64,000 bases of DNA from FEN-1219 sp039933105 (GTDB taxonomy: Bacteria > Pseudomonadota > Gammaproteobacteria > Steroidobacterales > Rariloculaceae): the NCBI GenBank assembly GCA_039933105.1, contig JBDTOT010000014.1, positions 36,436 through 100,435 on the forward strand, read 5' to 3'. Under the pieces are notes generated by a model. The model worked only from the letters and a program-made list of their open reading frames with translations. It was not told the DNA's origin and made no database searches. Shown here piece after piece: positions 19,030 to 25,965 of the stretch (within the stretch, counting starts at the first letter, position 1; each line of letters starts with the position of its first letter). Both the position numbers and the translations under genes were made by a program.

Positions 19030-19436
19030 GCGCGCACCGCTTTGCTCGTCGCGCGGCGTTTCGCCACATTCGCGCGTTGCCGGGCGGAATCCTGCTTTAC
19101 TCTCAGCCGCACGACTCTCCTTATTAAGGCGTACGGAACCGGGCGATCGAGCGGGAACCTGAGATTACCCTTGGGGCCCGCATAAGGTTCGAGCGCCTTC
19201 AGGAGTTTCGCGTCGCCACGCACGGGTGGGTACACGCCGATGTGGTCCTTGAACGCCGCGAAGTACACGAGAACGCCTCGCTGTCTGAACGCGGCCATGC
19301 GGTAGCTGATGACTTCAGTGGCTTTCGGCGCCTCGGCGCGGATCACGCGGCGTATTTCGCGCAGGAAGGGACGCACCTTCGCGGGCGCCGCCGCGATGTA
19401 CTCGTCGATATTGCTCGGCGGCGCGGCTCGCTTCAT
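19026..19436 (-). CDS. DUF1801 (YdhG-like) protein
   Basis: The real gene starts at ATG 19436 (MKRAAPPSNIDEYIAAAP), giving 136 residues; the longer open frame upstream overlaps the neighbour and looks non-coding. The pattern IDEYIAAAPAKVRPFLREIRRVIRAEAPKA, then ISYRMAAF and FKDHIGVYP, is typical of the YdhG/DUF1801 family, structurally related to frataxin-like or iron-binding proteins. Molecular function is not settled. Both ends overlap neighbours by ATGA. Confidence 0.85.
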   Translation of the reverse strand: MKRAAPPSNIDEYIAAAPAKVRPFLREIRRVIRAEAPKATEVISYRMAAFRQRGVLVYFAAFKDHIGVYPPVRGDAKLLKALEPYAGPKGNLRFPLDRPVPYALIRRVVRLRVKQDSARQRANVAKRRATSKAVRA

Positions 19437-19684
19437 TTCCCACCCCAACGCCACGCCACGGGCCGCTCGCCCTTCACCACGACAATCGCCGTCAACAGCA
19501 CTGTCATACCGCAGATGTAGGCGAACAGAGCCAATGCGTTGCGCTCCGGCAAAAAGTGATACATGCCAAACAGAATCAGAACCAGGTACGCAACGAATAC
19601 CACCCAGCCCTGCCATCGCACCGGTAAGCCCCAACCCCACCCGTACTTCTTCACGGGGAACCAGAAGGTTGGCGTAGCACTCAC
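19433..19684 (-). CDS. Small inner-membrane protein, two TM helices
   Basis: Started at GTG 19684, where GTGA overlaps the stop of the upstream gene, the product has 83 residues. An aromatic N-terminus (FWFPVKKYGWGWGLP) is followed by two hydrophobic segments (WVVFVAYLVLILFGMYHFL and ALFAYICGMTVLLTAIVVV) and a short basic tail. This resembles small unassigned membrane proteins of environmental proteobacteria. No function can be assigned. Confidence 0.72.
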   Translation of the reverse strand: MSATPTFWFPVKKYGWGWGLPVRWQGWVVFVAYLVLILFGMYHFLPERNALALFAYICGMTVLLTAIVVVKGERPVAWRWGGK

Positions 19685-19974
19685 TGCGTCACCTCTTCGT
19701 AGTGCGACACGGTAGGAAACGGATCGTAGAAGTGATGCAGCAAACGCTTCCACGTCTGGTACTGCGCGGATTGACGGAACCCCACTTCGTGAGCCTCGAG
19801 CGTTTGCCACTTCACGAGCAGCAGATACTCGTCGCGCCGCTCAACGCAACACCGCAATTCGTGCGAGATGTAGCCTGGGATCGATGCGATGAGCGGCTGC
19901 GCGGTGCGAAAAGCGGCCTCGAACTCCGCGGACTGGCCGGGGCGGATCTGTAGCGCAGCGACTTCGAGAATCAT
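19681..19974 (-). CDS. Antibiotic biosynthesis monooxygenase (ABM) domain protein
   Basis: A 97-residue dimeric alpha-beta barrel protein from ATG 19974: MILEVAALQIRPGQSAEFEAAF, then ISHELRCCVERRDEYLLLVKWQTLEAH and a C-terminal YDPFPTVSHYEEV. ABM proteins are cofactor-free quinol monooxygenases, haem oxygenases or unassigned stress proteins. The conserved order (R/K-x-G entry strand, E..LLxxKWxSxEAH) is good. Its ATG overlaps the stop of the membrane-protein gene upstream. Confidence 0.85.
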   Translation of the reverse strand: MILEVAALQIRPGQSAEFEAAFRTAQPLIASIPGYISHELRCCVERRDEYLLLVKWQTLEAHEVGFRQSAQYQTWKRLLHHFYDPFPTVSHYEEVTQ

Positions 19975-20414
19975 GCGGAGTGCAGCTGCCGGTGGATGAG
20001 CCCGCCGAGCCAGGAATACGGCACGGCCGTGAGCACGATCGCAACCGGGTACCAGTGCGAGCCCAAATCCCATTGCGCAATCGCGCCCAAGATGCTCAGC
20101 ACGAGACCCAAGACGCCCGAGACGAGCGCATGGCCCATCGGTGCGTAGGGCGCAAAGCGCGCGACGACGTAGGCACCAAGCACGACGATCACGCTTCGAT
20201 ACGTGAACGGCGGCACCAACGCGCCCGCTTCCGGCGCAGGTTGATCCAGCCGCGGCAGCAAACCGAGCATGCGAGCCACTTGATCCGCGGCGAGAGACAA
20301 GAACACCACGACGAACAGGCCGAATAGAAGCGCGCCTGCGCTGCGTAGTAGCTGTCGAGGGGACGTACGGGACACTTGCCGGCCTCTTCTGCTGGCCGTC
20401 GCGCGGCCACTCAA
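19971..20414 (-). CDS. Inner-membrane protein of unknown function
   Basis: A 147-residue protein with about four hydrophobic segments (FGLFVVVFLSLAADQV, YRSVIVVLGAYVVARF, ALVSGVLGLVLSILGAI, WYPVAIVLTAVPYSWLGGL) after a basic N-terminus. The start could instead be an internal GTG (VSRTSPRQLL). It is 28 bases downstream of the acetyltransferase gene and overlaps the next gene by ATGA. No family is recognised. Confidence 0.72.
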   Translation of the reverse strand: MSGRATASRRGRQVSRTSPRQLLRSAGALLFGLFVVVFLSLAADQVARMLGLLPRLDQPAPEAGALVPPFTYRSVIVVLGAYVVARFAPYAPMGHALVSGVLGLVLSILGAIAQWDLGSHWYPVAIVLTAVPYSWLGGLIHRQLHSA

Positions 20415-20442
20415 TCGTGGAGCGAAAGACTAAGTCGCGGCG

Positions 20443-20901
20443 CTACTTCAGCTCAAGCGACATGAATGTGCTGTACGGGTCGAGCTCGTACGATCCGAAC
20501 GGTCCGCAGTACACGAACCCGAAGCTCTCATACAACCTCTGCGCCGGCTTGAACGCATCCATGGAGCCCGTCTCGAGGCTCAGGCGCTGGTACCCGCGCG
20601 CCCTCGCCTCGGCGACGATGTGGGAGAGAACCGCTCGCCCCGCTCCGCGGCGTCGACGTTGCGCGGGCGTGCGCATCGACTTTACCTCCCCATGCGTGGC
20701 GTCCAACTCCTTTAGAGCACCGCACGCCATCAGCAGCGATCCTTCCCACACAGTCCAGAACGTCACGTCGGGACTTTGCAACCCAGAGATATCCAACGCG
20801 TGCACGCTCTCCGGCGGCGAAAGCTGGTACATGTTCGTGAGGTGTTCGCGAAGCAATGCGACGACTTCGTGCCGGCGGAGATCGTCTTGTTCGATGCGCA
20901 T
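20443..20901 (-). CDS. GNAT N-acetyltransferase (YsnE-like)
   Basis: A 152-residue acetyltransferase. The acetyl-CoA motif is RRRGAGRAVLSHIVAEARARGYQRLSL, preceded by a strand GEVKSMRTPAQ and followed by AFKPAQRLYESFGFVYCGPFGSY. This pattern (E-K-M-R, then FxPARxLYxxxGF, then Y) is typical of the YsnE/PhnO-like group. It is the first gene of the minus-strand series and is divergent from the secreted protein at 21034. Confidence 0.87.
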   Translation of the reverse strand: MRIEQDDLRRHEVVALLREHLTNMYQLSPPESVHALDISGLQSPDVTFWTVWEGSLLMACGALKELDATHGEVKSMRTPAQRRRRGAGRAVLSHIVAEARARGYQRLSLETGSMDAFKPAQRLYESFGFVYCGPFGSYELDPYSTFMSLELK

Positions 20902-21033
20902 GTCTAGCCGCTGCGTTGGAGGCGACGCGGCAGAGTCTAGCCCTGGCGCGAACCGGCGCGCACGCGTTGCAATACGGGTCGTTTGAAAACACTATCCGCT
21001 CATCGAACCGTTCCGGCCCAGCGAGGGCGATCC

Positions 21034-22128
21034 ATGCCGACTCTGCAACGCCACACGTCATTTAGGCCTTTTCTCGTCGCCTTGATCGGCCTCGCGCCGC
21101 TCGTGTCTGCCCAGGCGCCGCAAACGTTCACACCGAAGGCGATCGTCCAATTCTCACCCGGCGGCGACCGTGAGCGCGCCGTTCTCTCGCGCATGCCCGG
21201 TCTCGCAGAGCTCATCAAAGGTCAGTTCGGCCTCGGCTCCGCCGACTTGAACGGCGATGGCAAGGCCGAGATCGTCGTGGTCTCACTCGCGTGCGACGGC
21301 GCGGGTTGCCCGGTGGTGGTGATCGAGGACAACGCCGGCCGTGCCGCGCCGATCTTCGCGCGCAAGGTAGCCGGCAGGCTCGCGATCACGAACGAGAAAC
21401 TCAACGGCTACTACGCGCTCGCGGCCGCGGACAAGGCCGGCGCAATCATCAAAGACCCCGGCACCGGCAAACAGCTGATCTACGTCGTGGGCGCCAACGC
21501 TCAGGGCGCGGCGGCTAACGCCGCGCCTCGCACGCCCCCGGCGACGCGAGCTGTGCCACCGGCGCCGACACCCGCCACGGCGCCGCGTGCGCCCGTCGCG
21601 ACGCAGCAACCCGCGGCATCACAGCCGGTTGCGCAGGCCAACGGTCAGTTTTTACCCGTGTGTCTACTCGCGCGCTGCTTGAACCCACGCATCCTGTCGA
21701 CCTCGGGCGTTGGGACCGCGAATGCCGTAGCCCAAGCGAAAGTGACGCAGGAGGACGCGACCGCGTGGTGCGCGCAGTTCAACGCGGGCTACAAGGGGTG
21801 TCTCGAAGACCAACTCGCGCAGGGTGGCACGGCGGGCGGCGCCAAATTCCGGGCCAATGATTTCAAAGCGACCGCCAACTGCACGACGGGAAAACTGACT
21901 GCAGTCGACGGTCGCTCCTATACCTATGTCGGCACCTGGGCCGAGGGCCGCGGCGCGGGCAAACCCAAGTTCGTAGGTTCGATGAGCGAAGTCGGCGGCC
22001 GCATCTTCGAGCAGCAACCGGCGAGCGGCTCGACCTCGATCTTTCAGCTGGCGCTCGAGCCCAATGCCGGAGAATCGCTGGCGATCCAGTGGCAAGTGCT
22101 GTGCGCGGGAGCGGCGCCACCGAAGTAG
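21034..22128 (+). CDS. Secreted protein with DLNGDGKAE repeat-like segment and Pro/Ala linker
   Basis: Started at ATG 21034, the protein has 364 residues with a signal peptide ending VSAQ. The N-terminal domain contains ADLNGDGKAEIVVVS, an FG-GAP/VCBS-like calcium-binding loop, present once. A linker rich in Pro and Ala covers about residues 165-205. The C-terminal domain has several cysteines (CLLARC, WCAQFNAGYKGC, NCTTG, VLC) likely to form disulfides in the periplasm or outside. No family is recognised as a whole. A longer start at 20983 would spoil the signal peptide. Confidence 0.72.
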   Translation: MPTLQRHTSFRPFLVALIGLAPLVSAQAPQTFTPKAIVQFSPGGDRERAVLSRMPGLAELIKGQFGLGSADLNGDGKAEIVVVSLACDGAGCPVVVIEDNAGRAAPIFARKVAGRLAITNEKLNGYYALAAADKAGAIIKDPGTGKQLIYVVGANAQGAAANAAPRTPPATRAVPPAPTPATAPRAPVATQQPAASQPVAQANGQFLPVCLLARCLNPRILSTSGVGTANAVAQAKVTQEDATAWCAQFNAGYKGCLEDQLAQGGTAGGAKFRANDFKATANCTTGKLTAVDGRSYTYVGTWAEGRGAGKPKFVGSMSEVGGRIFEQQPASGSTSIFQLALEPNAGESLAIQWQVLCAGAAPPK

Positions 22129-22149
22129 CGCCGCCCGAGGTAACGACAA

Positions 22150-22965
22150 TTACTGCCGCGGTTCACCGTTGCGATTGACCAAGATGGTCCGGCCCGGAGG
22201 CGCGGTCATCTTCACGTAGTGCTCGACACCGCGGTAGTCGTAAGTGACGTCCCAATACTCGGGCGCACCGTCCGCACGGCTCTCGCAGTGGCGCACGTCG
22301 CGGTCGTAGGCGTCGGCGCCTCGATCGCGGCCGGCATTCGCGCCGATGGCCGCACCGGCGGCCACGCCGCCCGCGGTGGCCAGGTCCTTACCGCGGCCAC
22401 CGCCAATCTGATGGCCGATGATGCCGCCGATGATGGCGCCTGCAACGGCCCCACCGACGTTCGCGGGGCCCCGCTCCTCGACTTGCTCGCGCTCTACCCA
22501 GCAGTGGCGATCGCGGTCGCGAACCACCGCGCGCACCGATGTCACCCGCGCTTCGTCCACCGGTTCATTCGGACGCCGCCGATACTCGTAGTCGGCACGC
22601 CCGACGGGTTCCGGTCTGTCCATGTCGCGGCGGCGGCCTTGGCCTTGGTCCGCTCGTTGCACCGAGCTGATTCGATCGTTGATGCCCAACCGGCGCAGCG
22701 AGTCGTAGGCGCCGGGGCGCAGCATGACGCAACGGCCCCTGTAACCAACGTCGTCGCATACGACCCAATTGCCGTTGTCGACGACTACCGACGACGCTCG
22801 ATCGTTGAAGCCATCGTCCCTGAAGTCCCCGACGGAACGCTTCGTGGTGAACGCACGCCCGCGAAAACCTTCGCCTGCGTAAAGCGTGATTTGCGCCGCT
22901 TGCACTGCCTGCGCGGCGAGAAATAACGCGCCGACGCAAAACACGGATGTCAGATGTCTGTTCAT
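22150..22965 (-). CDS. Beta/gamma-crystallin and glycine-zipper secreted protein (copy 1)
   Basis: The start at ATG 22965 has GAGGAGAC just upstream and gives 271 residues. Order: signal peptide (1-22, AVQAAQ), a beta/gamma-crystallin domain of two Greek keys (ITLYAGEGFRGRAF and WVVCDDVGYRGRCVML), a basic middle part, a glycine zipper (GGAVAGAIIGGIIGHQIG, then GGVAAGAAIGANAG) as in the 17-kDa surface antigen family, and a C-terminal Tyr-rich strand region ending NRNGEPRQ. Such proteins are expected in the periplasm or at the outer membrane. A paralogue is directly upstream. Confidence 0.85.
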   Translation of the reverse strand: MNRHLTSVFCVGALFLAAQAVQAAQITLYAGEGFRGRAFTTKRSVGDFRDDGFNDRASSVVVDNGNWVVCDDVGYRGRCVMLRPGAYDSLRRLGINDRISSVQRADQGQGRRRDMDRPEPVGRADYEYRRRPNEPVDEARVTSVRAVVRDRDRHCWVEREQVEERGPANVGGAVAGAIIGGIIGHQIGGGRGKDLATAGGVAAGAAIGANAGRDRGADAYDRDVRHCESRADGAPEYWDVTYDYRGVEHYVKMTAPPGRTILVNRNGEPRQ

Positions 22966-23078
22966 GGTCGTCTCCTCGAAAATCTGCGGGAGGGTTTCAG
23001 TATGCGAGCGTTGCGTATGCCGGTGTGGTAGGACCGACGAGCGTCGCGGCGTAGGACAAATCAACGTCCGCGTTCGGC

Positions 23079-23882
23079 CTATTGCCGCGGTTCGCCGTTG
23101 CGGTTGACCAGGAGTGTCCGCCCCGGAGGCGCCGTCATCTTTACGTAGTGTTCGATACCACGATACTCGTAAGTGACGTTCCAATACTCGGGCGCGCCGT
23201 CTGAACGGCTCTCGCAACGGCGCACGTCTCGGTCGTACCGGTCGTCGTCTCGGCCGACATTCGCACCCACAGCAGCACCCGCAGCAGCACCACCGAGTGT
23301 CGCCACGTCTCGACTACGCCCGCTGCCGATCTGATGTCCGATAACGCCTCCGATGACCGCGCCGGCGACGGCACCACCCACGTTGGCCCCACCACGTTCC
23401 TCAACTTGCTCGCGCTCTATCCAGCAGTGGCGATCCCTGTCGCGCAGCACGGCGCGCACCGAAGTCACACGCGCTTCGTCCACGGGTTCATACGCGCGGC
23501 GTCGATACTCATAGGTAGGAGCCGCAAGTGGCGCTGGCGCTTCCGCGTAGTCGCCCTGACGGCGATTGGCTTGGCGTACGGAACTGATGCGGTTGTCGAC
23601 GCCCAATCCACGCAGCGAGTCGTAAGCGCCGCGGCGCAGGAGCATGCAGCGGCCCCTGTATTCCGAGTCGTCGCACACGACCCAGTCGCCACTGTCCACG
23701 ACGACCGATGACGCGCGGTCGTTGAAACCATCTTGCTTGAAGTTGGTGACGGGGCGTTTCGTCGTGAAGGCACGTCCGCGGAAGCCCTCGCCTTCGTAGA
23801 AGGTGATTTGCGCGGCCTGCACTGCCTGCGCGGCAAGAAGAATCGCGCCCATGCAAAGCGCCGATTTCAGGGATCGTTTCAT
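23079..23882 (-). CDS. Beta/gamma-crystallin and glycine-zipper secreted protein (copy 2)
   Basis: A 267-residue paralogue of the protein at 22150, started at ATG 23882 (MKRSLKSALCMGAILL). The domain order is the same and the last residues (TLLVNRNGEPRQ) are nearly identical. The basic spacer between the crystallin part and the glycine zipper is the most divergent region (QGDYAEAPAPLAAP here). The duplication is tandem with 113 bases between the genes. A calcium-binding crystallin motif (N/D-x-x-S) is only partly kept (NDRASSV, DNRISSV), so metal binding is uncertain. Confidence 0.85.
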   Translation of the reverse strand: MKRSLKSALCMGAILLAAQAVQAAQITFYEGEGFRGRAFTTKRPVTNFKQDGFNDRASSVVVDSGDWVVCDDSEYRGRCMLLRRGAYDSLRGLGVDNRISSVRQANRRQGDYAEAPAPLAAPTYEYRRRAYEPVDEARVTSVRAVLRDRDRHCWIEREQVEERGGANVGGAVAGAVIGGVIGHQIGSGRSRDVATLGGAAAGAAVGANVGRDDDRYDRDVRRCESRSDGAPEYWNVTYEYRGIEHYVKMTAPPGRTLLVNRNGEPRQ

Positions 23883-24046
23883 ATAGGCACTCCGGTAGCA
23901 GTCGCACTCTGCGGCCTTTGCGCACGTAGTTCCGTACGCGAGCGTACATACTCCCTCGGCCGGCGTCGTAGCCATCCTCGTAGGTGGCGGACTCTTGTTT
24001 TATACCGGCAAGAGAAGTTGACCGTCGCAGGACTGCCGATGCGTAG

Positions 24047-24430
24047 TTAGCGCTTCTTGCTCTTCGTCTTGCTCTTCGTCTTGCTCTTTGTCGTGGCCTT
24101 GCGCTTCGGCGCCTTCTTGCGCTTCGGCAAGCGCGCGACCGGCCCTGGCTCCGCGTATTCGCGGTATAGGAAGTCGAACTCGGCCGACGTCGCTTCGCGA
24201 AGCGAGTAGGCATCCGGTCGTTGTTCCTGGCGCGCCTCTCGACGCTCGCCCCAGCGAAACTCCGGTTGCCGGCGTCGCGGCGGTGGTATTTTTACCGCAT
24301 CCTGTAGCACGGGAATGTCGTCGAACCCGCGTAGGTATTCGTCGTAGGCCGCCGCGTTACCGGGTTCCTCGTCGGCCGCGACGACGCGGCCTGGGAGGAT
24401 CGGCGCTTGGGTGAGCGCAGCGTTCTTCAT
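24047..24430 (-). CDS. Small protein with Lys-rich tail (copy 1), unknown function
   Basis: A 127-residue protein of no family known to me. Its core has YDEYLRGFDDIPVLQDAVKIPPP, then RRXARQEQRPDAYSLREATSAEF and FLYREY. The last 25 residues are almost only Lys, Arg, Thr, Ser (KSKTKSKTKSKKR), like the tails of H1-type or ribosome-linked proteins, which suggests nucleic-acid contact. A paralogue of 126 residues lies 1 kb upstream at 25425, with a conserved near-palindrome about 72 bases before both starts. Confidence 0.7.
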   Translation of the reverse strand: MKNAALTQAPILPGRVVAADEEPGNAAAYDEYLRGFDDIPVLQDAVKIPPPRRRQPEFRWGERREARQEQRPDAYSLREATSAEFDFLYREYAEPGPVARLPKRKKAPKRKATTKSKTKSKTKSKKR

Positions 24431-24501
24431 GCAGTGAGCGCCGCAACGGCGCCTCAGGGGAACGGAGGATCATCGTATCCTCGGCTCCGCGCGGGGCACC
24501 G

Positions 24502-24520
24502 GGAAACCGATCACGTTTTC
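24502..24520 (-). promoter_or_regulatory. Conserved near-palindrome upstream of Lys-tailed protein copy 1
   Basis: GGAAACCGATCACGTTTTC on the plus strand is an imperfect inverted repeat (GAAA-C...G-TTTC around GATCA). It lies 72 bases upstream of the ATG at 24430. The same element, with 17 of 19 bases identical, sits 73 bases upstream of the paralogous gene at 25805. Conservation of sequence and spacing suggests an operator or promoter element inherited with the duplication. No regulator can be named. Confidence 0.5.
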
Positions 24521-24594
24521 ACCGGTGAGTCGACGTTCAGCTCGTCGTACGTCGGCTCGAGGGGTTACCGACCAATCGATGACGACGTCAGGTG

Positions 24595-25368
24595 TCAAAG
24601 GGCATTCAGGATGAACTCGCGTGCAGTCTGATTGCCCGCAATCATGAAGCCCGCAACTACGCCGCCCACGTTAGCGAGCACGCAGACGATCGTCGCGATA
24701 TGCAGGCGTCTGCGCGTCAGCACGTCGTATACGATCGGCGCGCCGACGGTGAAAACGATGAACGCAACGAACGGTGCCGCCACTGGAGTCAACCCGAGCG
24801 CACCGAAAGTGGCCGGCAGCCGCGAGCCGGCCGGTCCCAAGATCGCAAGCGATGCCAAGAACATCAGTCGCTTGTGAATTTCCGGGCGACTGCGCCACAG
24901 GACAGCCCGCGCGACTATCGGGATGAACTGGACGAGCATCAAACAATCGCCAACGATTCCCGCAGCCAACCGAGTGCCCTCCGCTGCGAAATCCGTCCCC
25001 ATCTCCCGCATGCGAGGGAGATAGCTCACGATCGTGAACACGCTCACGGCAACGACACACGTGGCTATCAAAACACCCACGATTCCCGAGCGCCGATGCA
25101 AGTCGGTACGGTGAATGGCAACGAGAGCAGTCTGAAAGAAGAACCAAACAAACCAAGCAAACAGCACGGCTCCGTGCACGAACAGGTACATCGGAATGGG
25201 CGGAACCTTGAACGCCGGCCTGAACAACAGCGTCGGAGCGAAACCAACCACGAGGATTGCGAGCATCACGATCGACGCGGCTAGGAAGTAGCGCTTGATC
25301 AAGACCTCTCGCCACGTCGAAACGCCGCTCGAAACGCCGTTCGAAACGACTGCGATGGATTCGCTCAC
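24595..25368 (-). CDS. Polytopic membrane protein, unknown function
   Basis: A 257-residue protein with about seven hydrophobic helices, including YFLAASIVMLAILVVGFAP, LFVHGAVLFAWFVWFFFQTA and SGIVGVLIATCVVAVSVFTIV. Histidines in LFVHGA, AIHRTDLHRRSG and PEIHKRLM lie near helix ends, a pattern of haem- or quinone-linked membrane proteins, but this is only suggestive. The short motif HRRSG(I/V)xG is common to a family of unassigned bacterial membrane proteins. The gene sits between the two paralogous Lys-tailed genes, all on the minus strand. Confidence 0.75.
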   Translation of the reverse strand: MSESIAVVSNGVSSGVSTWREVLIKRYFLAASIVMLAILVVGFAPTLLFRPAFKVPPIPMYLFVHGAVLFAWFVWFFFQTALVAIHRTDLHRRSGIVGVLIATCVVAVSVFTIVSYLPRMREMGTDFAAEGTRLAAGIVGDCLMLVQFIPIVARAVLWRSRPEIHKRLMFLASLAILGPAGSRLPATFGALGLTPVAAPFVAFIVFTVGAPIVYDVLTRRRLHIATIVCVLANVGGVVAGFMIAGNQTAREFILNAL

Positions 25369-25424
25369 AGGTCTCTCCCGCGGTTCGAATCGCGAAAGAA
25401 TCGCATATTTTTGGAGGTCCGGCG

Positions 25425-25805
25425 CTACGGTTTCTTAGTCTTGCTCTTGGTCGGGCTTTTCCCGGTCTTGGTCGCGCGCTTCTGCCGCTTCTTGCGTTTC
25501 GGGTGAGGCGCTATCGGCGCTGGCTCCGTGTACTCGTGGTACAGGAACGCGAGTTCGGCCGACGTCGTCTCGCGGAGCGAGTACGCGTCGGGTCGTTGCT
25601 CTTGGCGCGCATTGCGACGTTCGCCGCGACGAAAGTCCGGTTGCGGGCTCCTCGGAGGGGGTATCCGCACCGCGTCTTGAAGGACGGGAACATCGTCGAA
25701 TCCGCGTAGGTATTCCTCGTACGCGGGATTGTTGGCCGGTTCGTCGTCTGGAACGACGGTGCGGTCGCGGAGAGTCAGTACTTCGGCCGGCGCGGCGTTC
25801 TTCAT
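25425..25805 (-). CDS. Small protein with Lys-rich tail (copy 2), unknown function
   Basis: A 126-residue paralogue of the protein at 24047, started at ATG 25805 (MKNAAP as in MKNAAL of copy 1). The shared core includes YEEYLRGFDDVPVLQDAV and RQEQRPDAYSLRE; the basic tail (KTGKSPTKSKTKKP) keeps composition rather than exact sequence, as expected for a disordered segment. The start region and about 75 upstream bases are also conserved with copy 1. Function is unknown; nucleic-acid or acidic-surface binding is the simplest guess. Confidence 0.7.
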   Translation of the reverse strand: MKNAAPAEVLTLRDRTVVPDDEPANNPAYEEYLRGFDDVPVLQDAVRIPPPRSPQPDFRRGERRNARQEQRPDAYSLRETTSAELAFLYHEYTEPAPIAPHPKRKKRQKRATKTGKSPTKSKTKKP

Positions 25806-25877
25806 ACGGTGAGCGCCGCAGCGGCGTCTCCAACTGAACGGACGACAATCGTAGCCGTGCCACGGCACGGAACTCCG

Positions 25878-25896
25878 GGAAACGGATCACGTTTCC
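25878..25896 (-). promoter_or_regulatory. Palindrome upstream of Lys-tailed protein copy 2
   Basis: GGAAACGGATCACGTTTCC is an inverted repeat with 7-base arms (GGAAACG / CGTTTCC) around GATCA. It lies 73 bases before the ATG at 25805 and matches the element at 24502 before the paralogue. A 19-bp dyad at a fixed distance is typical of a dimeric repressor or activator site. The neighbouring HpaB-like gene ends 160 bases away, so the site clearly belongs to the small gene. Confidence 0.52.
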
Positions 25897-25965
25897 ACGT
25901 CCAATCAGGCCCGTTCGCGAGGAAAGAACCGCGACAATGGCCACTCACCCGCCGGCGCTAAGACG

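Noticed and set aside
24047..25805. Lys-tailed proteins as bacterial histone H1 homologues
   Set aside because: Only the tail composition is similar; the folded cores show no histone-like or AlgP repeat pattern, so the call would be overreach.
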